64,000 nucleotides of DNA, taken from positions 1 through 64,000 of the forward strand of contig NZ_JAVLAT010000001.1 in assembly GCF_032190615.1 (NCBI RefSeq), given 5' to 3'. Source of the DNA: Brucella pseudogrignonensis (GTDB lineage Bacteria; Pseudomonadota; Alphaproteobacteria; Rhizobiales; Rhizobiaceae). How positions within the stretch are numbered: the stretch's first letter is position 1; the number at the start of each line of letters is the position of its first letter. The notes beneath the pieces were generated by a model that did not search any database, was not told where the DNA came from, and saw nothing but the letters and a program-made list of their open reading frames with translations. A program made the position numbers and the translations under genes. This document shows positions 1 to 5,950 of the stretch, in pieces.

Positions 1-759
1 GATCGCGAAATCCTGCATATCCGTGGTTTCGGCGGCAACCCACTTGGCGGAGCGTCGACGCTTTACTTCGGTCGCCGTGTGTTTGGCTTATCGCAGGCAG
101 CGGATAGATCAGCCGGATCGATGTTTGAGAACGGTTTGCGACCTTCTGGTGTTCTCAAGTTCGAGAAGTGGCTGAACGATGAGCAGCGCGAGCTTGCCGA
201 ACAGAAACTTGCAGCGAAAATCGGAAGCGGCAATGCTGGCAAGCCTATCATCCTAGAGGGCGGCACCGAATGGCAGCAACTGACGATTACGCCAGAAGAT
301 GCCCAGATGCTGGAAACCCGCTCATTCTCTATTGAGGAAATCTGTCGGTTCTTCGGTGTGCCTCCGCATATGGTTGGTCACACATCGAAATCGACAAGTT
401 GGGGATCGGGTATTGAAGCGCAAACACTCGGCTTTCAGAAGTTCACACTTCGCCGTCGTTTGAAGCGCATTGAACAGGCACTGATGAAACAGCTCCTGAC
501 GCCAGCGGATAAGGCGGCAGGGGTTATCATAGAATTTAACCAAGAAGGCCTTCTGCGGGGCGATACGGCGGGAAGAGCGCGGTTCTACCAGCAGATGACG
601 GCAATCGGCGCGATGACGATCAACGAAGTCCGAGAGCTTGAGAACTTGCCACCTGTCGAGGGCGGAGATGTTCCACGCATGCAGATGCAGAATGTGCCCA
701 TTACCGAAGCCGGTGCAGACCGAGAACTGACCCCGCGTCAGAGCGACAACGAGGAATAA
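1..759 (+). CDS. Phage portal protein, HK97 family (5' end cut by window)
   Basis: The frame is open from base 1, so the start lies upstream. About 252 residues remain, the C-terminal part of a portal protein, the dodecameric ring through which DNA enters the head. Visible family features are the region around FGVPPHMVGHTSKSTSWGSG, which carries the portal signature of a proline and glycine turn followed by an amphipathic helix, and a segment reading AIGAMTINEVRELENLPPVE that is typical of HK97-type portals near their C-terminus. It is followed after 5 bases by the prohead protease and then the capsid gene, the usual portal-protease-capsid order. The large terminase should lie immediately to the left, outside the window. 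Confidence 0.93.
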   Translation, partial: DREILHIRGFGGNPLGGASTLYFGRRVFGLSQAADRSAGSMFENGLRPSGVLKFEKWLNDEQRELAEQKLAAKIGSGNAGKPIILEGGTEWQQLTITPEDAQMLETRSFSIEEICRFFGVPPHMVGHTSKSTSWGSGIEAQTLGFQKFTLRRRLKRIEQALMKQLLTPADKAAGVIIEFNQEGLLRGDTAGRARFYQQMTAIGAMTINEVRELENLPPVEGGDVPRMQMQNVPITEAGADRELTPRQSDNEE

Positions 760-764
760 TCTCG

Positions 765-1427
765 ATGAAAACCAAAGACTTTGCCTTGCAGGTTAAAGAC
801 CTGTCGGAAGACGGCACCTTTACGGGTTACGGCTCGGTCAACGGCAATGTTGACAGCTATGGCGAGCGGGTAATGCCCGGTGCTTTCGCTGGCAGTCTCG
901 CTAAGCATAAGCGCGAAGGCACAAGCGTTCTGATGCTTTGGCAGCATAACCCGAATGAACCGATCGGTATCTGGGATGATCTTGCTGAGGATGCAAAAGG
1001 CCTTTGGGGTAAGGGCCGCTTGATCATGGAAGTGCAGAAGGCTCGTGAAGTCCATGCGCTCATGAAGGCGAATGCTATCGGTGGTCTTTCCATCGGGTAC
1101 CGAGAAATCAAAGCCACTCCTGACGGCAATGTGCGCAATCTGGATGAATTGGACCTGCGGGAAATCTCCCCGGTTTCTTTCCCAGCCAATCGCCGCGCCC
1201 GTATCGAGGCAGTGAAATCTGAACGCATGGATGAGTTTGCCAGACGCCTCCGCGATGGCGACCCCATGCCGATCAAAGAATTTGAGGACATCTTGCGAGA
1301 GGCAGGGGTTCCAAAAAGCATGGCATGCGCGATTGCCTCGCATGGTTATGCAAAGGCCGTTCTGGGTGATCCAGAGGGCGAAAAGGCAAGCGACGCAACC
1401 GCATTCTTAAAAGCATTGCGCGGTTAA
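765..1427 (+). CDS. HK97-family prohead protease
   Basis: 220 residues. This serine protease matures the capsid by cutting off the capsid protein's N-terminal scaffold. The expected catalytic set is visible: His61 in LWQHNPNEPIG, Ser109 in AIGGLSIGYR and Glu133 in LREISPVSFPAN, with the SFPAN motif that closes the family core. The N-terminal GYGSVNGNVDSYGERVMPGAF is also typical. It sits between portal and capsid genes and is probably on the same late transcript. The C-terminal 60 residues look like a linker, as in other members. Nothing looks damaged. Confidence 0.95.
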   Translation: MKTKDFALQVKDLSEDGTFTGYGSVNGNVDSYGERVMPGAFAGSLAKHKREGTSVLMLWQHNPNEPIGIWDDLAEDAKGLWGKGRLIMEVQKAREVHALMKANAIGGLSIGYREIKATPDGNVRNLDELDLREISPVSFPANRRARIEAVKSERMDEFARRLRDGDPMPIKEFEDILREAGVPKSMACAIASHGYAKAVLGDPEGEKASDATAFLKALRG

Positions 1428-1461
1428 ATCTCACCCTCTTTGTCCAGAAAGGACATTATCA

Positions 1462-2682
1462 ATGAGCGACAATAAAACAGCAGAGCAGCTTGCTCTGGAG
1501 GTTAAGGCTGACTTCGAGAAGAAGTTTGACAGCGTCAAGGAAATCGCTGAACAGGCCGTGGCTGAAGCCAAGAAGAATGGCGACATCAGCGAGAGCCTCA
1601 AGGCAAAGGCTGACGAAAGCCTTACCGCCATGAATGAACTCAAGGCACGTCTTGACGATTTCGAGCAGAAGGCAGCACGCGGCGGTGGCGAAGGCGACCG
1701 GGAAAAGTCGATTGGTGAGCAGTTCGTTGAAAACGACAAGGTCAAGGAATTTCTCGGTCAGGCGAACCCTCGCGGTCGCATCGACATTCAGACCAAGGCC
1801 ACGCTGACCACGGCAACCACGAACGCCGCCGGTTCCGTTGGCGCTGCAATTCAGACCACCCGACTTCCCGGCATTCTTGAGCTGCCCCAGCGCCGTCTGA
1901 CTATCCGTGATCTGCTCTCGCAGGGTCAGATGGACGGCGGTTCACTGGAATACGTCAAGGAAAAGGGTTTCAACAACCGCGCCGCTGGCGTGGCTGAAGG
2001 TGCGGCAAAGCCAAACTCGGATATTCAGTTCGAGCTGGTAACGACCTCTGCCAAGGTCATTGCACACTGGATGAAGGCTTCCCGTCAGGTGCTGTCTGAC
2101 GTGTCACAGCTTCGCTCGATCATTGATCAGCGCTTGCTGTACGGTCTGGCATACGTTGAAGAAAACCAGCTTCTCAACGGTGACGGCACAGGCCAGAACC
2201 TGCTCGGCATCATCCCGCAGTCGACAGCGTTCGCTATCCCTGCCGGGACAACCATGCCAGCAACTGTTACCGGCATTGATCGTCTTCGTGTGGCGATGCT
2301 TCAGGCGGCGCTTGCTGAATATCCAGCAACCGGCCATGTCCTCAATCCGATTGATTGGACGTCGATTGAACTGCTCAAGGACACTCAGGGCCGTTACATC
2401 ATCGGCAATCCGCAGGGTACGCTTTCGCCTACTCTTTGGGGCCTTCCTGTTGTCACCACTCAGGCGGTTGCGGCTGGTAAGTTCCTCACCGGTGCGTTCA
2501 AGCTTGGTGCGCAGATTTTCGACCGCTGGCAGGCACGTGTTGAAGTCGCAACTGAGAATGAAGACGACTTCATCAAGAACCTTGTCACCATCCTTGCTGA
2601 AGAACGTCTCGCTCTGGCTGTCTATCGTCCAGAAGCGTTCATCTACGGCGATGTGAACGCGGCTCCGGGTGGCGGCGAATAA
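1462..2682 (+). CDS. Major capsid protein, HK97 fold
   Basis: 406 residues. The first 90 or so are charged and helical, the scaffold (delta) domain expected to be removed by the protease encoded just upstream. The remainder matches the HK97-fold capsid family: TRLPGILELPQRRLTIRDLL, GSLEYVKE, and the HWMKASRQVLSD and LLNGDGTGQNLLGI segments (E-loop, spine helix and P-domain). A good Shine-Dalgarno (AGAAAGGA) precedes the ATG. It is followed by a hairpin that may reduce read-through to the connector genes, which fits the much higher copy number of capsid protein. Confidence 0.95.
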   Translation: MSDNKTAEQLALEVKADFEKKFDSVKEIAEQAVAEAKKNGDISESLKAKADESLTAMNELKARLDDFEQKAARGGGEGDREKSIGEQFVENDKVKEFLGQANPRGRIDIQTKATLTTATTNAAGSVGAAIQTTRLPGILELPQRRLTIRDLLSQGQMDGGSLEYVKEKGFNNRAAGVAEGAAKPNSDIQFELVTTSAKVIAHWMKASRQVLSDVSQLRSIIDQRLLYGLAYVEENQLLNGDGTGQNLLGIIPQSTAFAIPAGTTMPATVTGIDRLRVAMLQAALAEYPATGHVLNPIDWTSIELLKDTQGRYIIGNPQGTLSPTLWGLPVVTTQAVAAGKFLTGAFKLGAQIFDRWQARVEVATENEDDFIKNLVTILAEERLALAVYRPEAFIYGDVNAAPGGGE

Positions 2683-2697
2683 GTTCTGATCAAATCG

Positions 2698-2724
2698 ACG
2701 GGCAGTTAACGCTGCCCGTTTCTT
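2698..2724 (+). terminator. Hairpin with U-run after capsid gene
   Basis: An 8-bp perfect stem, ACGGGCAG and CTGCCCGT, with a 6-base loop followed by TTTCTT, lies in the 60-base gap after the capsid stop. It has the form of a weak intrinsic terminator inside the late operon and could act as an attenuator that favours capsid over connector expression. Confidence 0.6.
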
Positions 2725-2742
2725 GATCTGAAGGAGATTGCC

Positions 2743-2925
2743 ATGAAAACCTATGAAGTTTTACGCCGTCATCAGGGTGATAAATTCTATGAACCCGGCG
2801 ATGAACGACAGGCATCCGAAACTGATGTGTCGCATTTGGTGAAGAATGGCGTTTTGAAGGAAAAGTCCGAGGAAAAGCCGAAGAATAAGGCTGAAGGTCG
2901 GGCAGAAAAGAACAAAGGCGGTTGA
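2743..2925 (+). CDS. Small head-region protein, unknown function
   Basis: 60 residues, preceded by AAGGAG six bases before the ATG. The N-terminal part (MKTYEVLRRHQGDKFYEPGD) looks like a short beta-rich domain. The last 25 residues are almost only Lys, Glu, Ala and Gly, a disordered charged tail. A small gene of this kind often follows the capsid gene in alphaproteobacterial siphophages, where it is thought to be a head-associated or completion protein. No catalytic motif is visible. It ends 3 bases before the connector gene. Confidence 0.8.
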   Translation: MKTYEVLRRHQGDKFYEPGDERQASETDVSHLVKNGVLKEKSEEKPKNKAEGRAEKNKGG

Positions 2926-2928
2926 TAA

Positions 2929-3495
2929 ATGCTGCTTCCTGTCCGCACACAAGCGCCAGCAGACCTACCGGTATCGCTTGAAGAAGCTCGTCAACATCTG
3001 ATTGTGTCGGGTTTCACCGATGATGATAACCAGATCACGCGCTTTATTCAGGCCGCGACCGATCATCTTGAGCGTACGCTTAACATCGCGCTTGTCACTC
3101 AGACGTGGAAGCAATCGTTTTGCTCGTTTAATAGCTTCCTGCGGCTGCGTATGGGGCCAGTGGCTAGCGTTGAGGCCGTGAAGTACTTCGACACCGATAA
3201 TGTGGAGAAAACCGTTTCAGAGGCCTCCTACAAGACGCTGGACTATGCCTGCGGAACAGTTCTTTCGCTCGCTTACGGTAACTCGTGGCCCGCTACTGTA
3301 GCCCGCGCCGATGCGGTCACTATCGAATACAAGGCAGGGACAGCCCCGGCAGACGTGCCAGCCTCTCTCAAGGCGGCAATCCTGATGCATGTTGGGCTGA
3401 TGTACTCATACCGAGGCGACCCAGAAGGCCCACGGATTGAGAGCAATCAAGCCTATGAAGCTCTTATCTGGCCGTTTCGCCGTCCGAAGGTGTAA
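2929..3495 (+). CDS. Head-tail connector protein (phiE125 gp8 / HK97 gp6-like)
   Basis: 188 residues. It begins with the family pattern in which a proline-rich strand leads to SLEEARQHLIVSGFTDDDNQ (positions about 16-35), followed by ITRFIQAATDHLERTLNIAL and a tryptophan-containing strand (TQTWKQSF). These mark the phiE125 gp8 and HK97 gp6-like connector group, which forms the ring beneath the portal. The last third, ending in ALIWPFRRPKV, is also typical. The start ATG follows the preceding stop by one base (TGATAAATG context). No defects are seen. Confidence 0.88.
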   Translation: MLLPVRTQAPADLPVSLEEARQHLIVSGFTDDDNQITRFIQAATDHLERTLNIALVTQTWKQSFCSFNSFLRLRMGPVASVEAVKYFDTDNVEKTVSEASYKTLDYACGTVLSLAYGNSWPATVARADAVTIEYKAGTAPADVPASLKAAILMHVGLMYSYRGDPEGPRIESNQAYEALIWPFRRPKV

Positions 3496-3497
3496 TC

Positions 3498-3839
3498 ATG
3501 GCTAGATTAGGATCAGGGCAACTTCGTTCATCTATCACCTTCAGCACCATCACCGAAGTGCCGGACGGGCATGGTGGTTTCGAGCCGACCCCGACCGATT
3601 TCACAGTCCGCGGCAATATCCGGTATCTGCGGGGAGGGGAAACGGTTCAGGCGGCAAGGTTGACGGGTAAGCAGCCGGTTGTTGTCACGGTGCGCAGAAG
3701 TAGCCAGACGGCAGCTTTGACCACTGATGACGGTATGCGTGATGCGCGCACCGGAACCGAGTACCAGATCAGGGCAATTGTCCCGACCGAGGATCGGCAG
3801 TTTATGGAAATTACAGCGGAAAGCGGGGTGGCGACATGA
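3498..3839 (+). CDS. Phage head-tail adaptor / head closure protein
   Basis: 113 residues. The N-terminal pattern, in which GQLRSSITFSTI is followed by PDGHGGFEPTPTDF, is the hallmark of the head-closure family (SPP1 gp16-like, phage head-tail joining proteins). The rest is a small beta-barrel with a TGTEYQIRAIVP strand. It would seal the connector and provide the docking surface for the tail. It starts 2 bases after the connector gene and overlaps the next gene by 4 bases (ATGA), indicating translational coupling. Confidence 0.87.
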   Translation: MARLGSGQLRSSITFSTITEVPDGHGGFEPTPTDFTVRGNIRYLRGGETVQAARLTGKQPVVVTVRRSSQTAALTTDDGMRDARTGTEYQIRAIVPTEDRQFMEITAESGVAT

Positions 3840-4252
3840 GTGTTTCCGTCTCATTCCAAGACCTGATTATTTCCACGCTCAAGGCCAACGCGAAGGTTTC
3901 GGCACTTGTCGGTGATCGTGTGTATGACGGCCCACCTGAAAAGCCGACATTTCCATATATCTCGATGGGCGCGAGTGATTTTCGCACCGATGATGCTGAT
4001 TGCATCAATAGCCGTGAAGAAACAATCCAGATTGATTGCTGGGTGCGCAAGAATGGCCGGAAATGGCCGTGCAAAGAGATTGTTGACGCCATTGTAGGCG
4101 CTTTGAGAAACACCACTGGTGAGCTGTTAAGCGGCGCTCTTGTGGGTCTTAATATCGAATTGTCGCGTGTTTTGGATGATCCAGACGGTATAACCGCTCA
4201 TGGCATTGTGCAAGTCACCGGACTGATTGACGAGGAATGGGAAGATGGTTGA
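3836..4252 (+). CDS. Tail completion/terminator protein, DUF3168 family
   Basis: 138 residues. The segment LVGDRVYDGPPEKPTFPYISMG is the DUF3168 signature (region 25-45), and the second half contains the strand-rich DCWVRKNGRKWPC and RVLDDPDG segments. DUF3168 proteins are tail terminators that cap the tail tube and join it to the head. It is coupled to the gene upstream through ATGA and to the gene downstream through an 8-base overlap. This matches the usual connector-adaptor-terminator order. Confidence 0.88.
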   Translation: MSVSVSFQDLIISTLKANAKVSALVGDRVYDGPPEKPTFPYISMGASDFRTDDADCINSREETIQIDCWVRKNGRKWPCKEIVDAIVGALRNTTGELLSGALVGLNIELSRVLDDPDGITAHGIVQVTGLIDEEWEDG

Positions 4253-4679
4253 GGGCTTAGACCGGCTCAAGCGAAAGCTTACTAAGACCATTCCGCAGGC
4301 TGTATTCGATGCGACGATCAAAGCAATGGAGCAAGGTGCTGGCGAAGTCGTCAGTATGATGCGTCGATTGGCACCGAAAGATACGGGTGCACTTGCACAG
4401 ACGATCAACTGGACGTGGGGCGATGCGCCGAAAGGCTCAATGGTCCTCGGCAAGTCAGCACCGACACGCGACGGTTTGGTGATCACGATCTACGCTGGCG
4501 ATACGTCAACGATGGTTGGTGAACGTGAGCAATTCCAGCTTGCCAGACTTCAAGAGTTCGGCACCCAGCACATGAAGGCCAGCCCGTATTTCTTCCCATC
4601 ATGGCGCACGTTGCGAAAGCGTGTCCGGGGCAGGGTTACGCGCCAGATGCGCAAAGCAGTCAGAGACGGAGCGAAATAA
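4245..4679 (+). CDS. HK97 gp10-family neck/tail protein
   Basis: 144 residues with the start chosen at the ATG beginning MVEGLDRLKRKL, which has GAGGAATGGGAAG in front of it; an in-frame alternative lies 18 bases upstream. The features RLAPKDTGALAQTI (about 49-62) and the later FGTQHMKASPYFFPSW are diagnostic of the HK97 gp10 family, conserved small proteins at the head-tail junction. The C-terminus is highly basic. Its stop codon overlaps the next start (TAATG). Confidence 0.88.
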   Translation: MVEGLDRLKRKLTKTIPQAVFDATIKAMEQGAGEVVSMMRRLAPKDTGALAQTINWTWGDAPKGSMVLGKSAPTRDGLVITIYAGDTSTMVGEREQFQLARLQEFGTQHMKASPYFFPSWRTLRKRVRGRVTRQMRKAVRDGAK

Positions 4680-4879
4680 TGGCTTGGGCAATCTTTAAAG
4701 TGGAATGCAACTGGTCGCGTCCTCGCAGCCGGTATTCGTTCAACGCCAAGGCTTCGCCGGAACCGCAAGAACGTCCGCAAGACTTCATTGATTACTGCGT
4801 ATCGAAAGGCTGGGCCGAAGCGGTCGCAAGCCCGACACGCGATCAGAAACGCGCCCTGAAAGGCCGTAAACGGGCTTAG
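4679..4879 (+). CDS. Small phage protein of unknown function
   Basis: 66 residues. The start is set by the TAATG overlap with the gp10-like gene; a frame extension upstream lies wholly inside that gene and is ignored. The product is basic and begins MAWAIFKVECNWSRP, with FNAKASPEPQERPQDFIDYC in the middle and a Lys/Arg-rich tail. Small proteins of this type occur between the neck genes and the tail tube gene in rhizobial siphophages. Their role is unknown and no motif is recognised. Confidence 0.75.
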   Translation: MAWAIFKVECNWSRPRSRYSFNAKASPEPQERPQDFIDYCVSKGWAEAVASPTRDQKRALKGRKRA

Positions 4880-4956
4880 CCCAATCACCTGAAACCGGGC
4901 CTCAAGCCCTATCAAGGCTGGCGTATTGCTGGCCCGTTTTCGCATGGAGAAATAAC

Positions 4957-5409
4957 ATGGCCGTTAAGCCAATTACCGCAGAATTTCAGCATCTTGTTGT
5001 TGAGATTGAAACAGATGTCGAGGGTACTTTCTCGAAGATTTGCGGCATCACACAGCGCGGTATCAACCGCCAGCACAACATGCAGACAACGGAAGTACCC
5101 GCCGATTGTGAAGATGAAAGCCTGCCAGCTGTTGTTGAACGTGCTGTTCAGTCCTCGGAAGTTACAATCTCAGGTACTGGCGTATGGGCCAGCCAGAGCC
5201 ATCAAATGATGCTTGATTGGTGGTATTCGGGCGGTAAGAAGACAATTCGTGTTCAGCACGTCAATTCTGCTGTTGGTGACACAGAATATGAAACAGGATC
5301 AGCGATCCTCGTGTACCTCAACAATGCCGTTGAAAAAGGCCAAAAGGTATCGGCTGAAATCGAAATTCAGTTCGACGGATTGCCAACCCGTACCGCTAAG
5401 GCTGCGTAA
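4957..5409 (+). CDS. Major tail (tube) protein
   Basis: 150 residues. Position, size and sequence (FSKICGITQRGINRQHNM near residue 25, an acidic PADCEDE turn, and the late EIEIQFDGLPTR strand) match the phage tail tube family of GTA-like and siphophage tails. It polymerises around the tape measure to make the tail tube. The gap before it (4880-4956) holds a GC-rich imperfect repeat and a GGAG Shine-Dalgarno. Its stop codon overlaps the next start (TAATG), so it is coupled to the assembly chaperone. Confidence 0.88.
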   Translation: MAVKPITAEFQHLVVEIETDVEGTFSKICGITQRGINRQHNMQTTEVPADCEDESLPAVVERAVQSSEVTISGTGVWASQSHQMMLDWWYSGGKKTIRVQHVNSAVGDTEYETGSAILVYLNNAVEKGQKVSAEIEIQFDGLPTRTAKAA

Positions 5410-5807
5410 TGGCGAAGGCTCTCACATGGGCTGGCGGAGAGCATGATTTTGAACTCCGCCTTGTACACCTTCGCGCCCTGCAAGACAAATGCGATGCAGG
5501 GCCGCAATGGATATTGATGCGGCTCACTTCCAAGCAATGGTTCATTGATGATGTGATCCAGCCTATCCGCCTCGGTCTTGAAGGCGGCGGCATGGAAAAA
5601 GAAGCCGCTCGTAAGCTTGTCCAGAAATTCGTTGAAGATCGACCGCTCACATTGTCAGTGCTGACTGCGCAGGCTGTGTTGATGGTTGCACTCTTTGGCG
5701 ATGAGGATGATCAGCCGGGGGAGCGGAAAGCGGGGGCGAAGAAGACCCGAACCCGCTCCCGCGCGGAAAGTGGAAATTCAACCGCTTCTACCAATGGGCC
5801 GGAATAA
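5409..5807 (+). CDS. Tail assembly chaperone, GTA gp10-like (zero-frame product)
   Basis: 132 residues. The first 60, with LTWAGGEHDFELRL and RLGLEGGGMEKEAARKLV, match the gene-transfer-agent gp10 family that acts as the tail assembly chaperone (the lambda gpG role). The last 40 residues are low in complexity (KAGAKKTRTRSRAESGNSTA) and overlap an open -1 frame with better coding character, as in other phages where this gene ends just beyond a programmed frameshift. The base count shows two GGGGG runs (5717-5721 and 5732-5736) at the beginning of the overlap. Confidence 0.85.
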   Translation: MAKALTWAGGEHDFELRLVHLRALQDKCDAGPQWILMRLTSKQWFIDDVIQPIRLGLEGGGMEKEAARKLVQKFVEDRPLTLSVLTAQAVLMVALFGDEDDQPGERKAGAKKTRTRSRAESGNSTASTNGPE

Positions 5808-5950
5808 TCCATCGCGACATCGGCAAGATGACGCTTTGGGAATTTCGCTGTGCGGTTGAAGGCTTCAAAGCCGCCAATGCGACCGAAGAAAAAGCCGCTC
5901 CCGGTATGAGCGACGATCAACTTGCAGAACTTGGAATTGAGGGCTTCTGA
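5711..5950 (+). CDS. Second tail assembly chaperone domain, reached by a likely -1 frameshift
   Basis: This frame opens after a stop at 5708-5710 and runs to the TGA at 5948-5950. Its sequence, KWKFNRFYQWAGIIHRDIGK then MTLWEFRCAVEGFKAANA, is the pattern of the TAC family in GTA-like tails (DUF2376 type). The conserved part begins well before the only in-frame ATG (5828), and no GTG, TTG or CTG start exists in 5711-5827, so independent initiation cannot give the full domain. The simplest reading is a G/GT-type fusion with the upstream chaperone. Its TGA overlaps the tape-measure start (TGATG). The exact slip site is not certain. Confidence 0.7.
   Translation, partial: SAGGAESGGEEDPNPLPRGKWKFNRFYQWAGIIHRDIGKMTLWEFRCAVEGFKAANATEEKAAPGMSDDQLAELGIEGF

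Noticed and set aside
738..1343. 201-codon minus-strand frame opposite the prohead protease
   Set aside because: The plus-strand protein is a clear HK97 protease; the antisense frame is a shadow.
2123..2656. 177-codon plus-strand frame inside the capsid gene
   Set aside because: Arg/Ser/Leu-rich out-of-frame translation of a well-conserved capsid gene.
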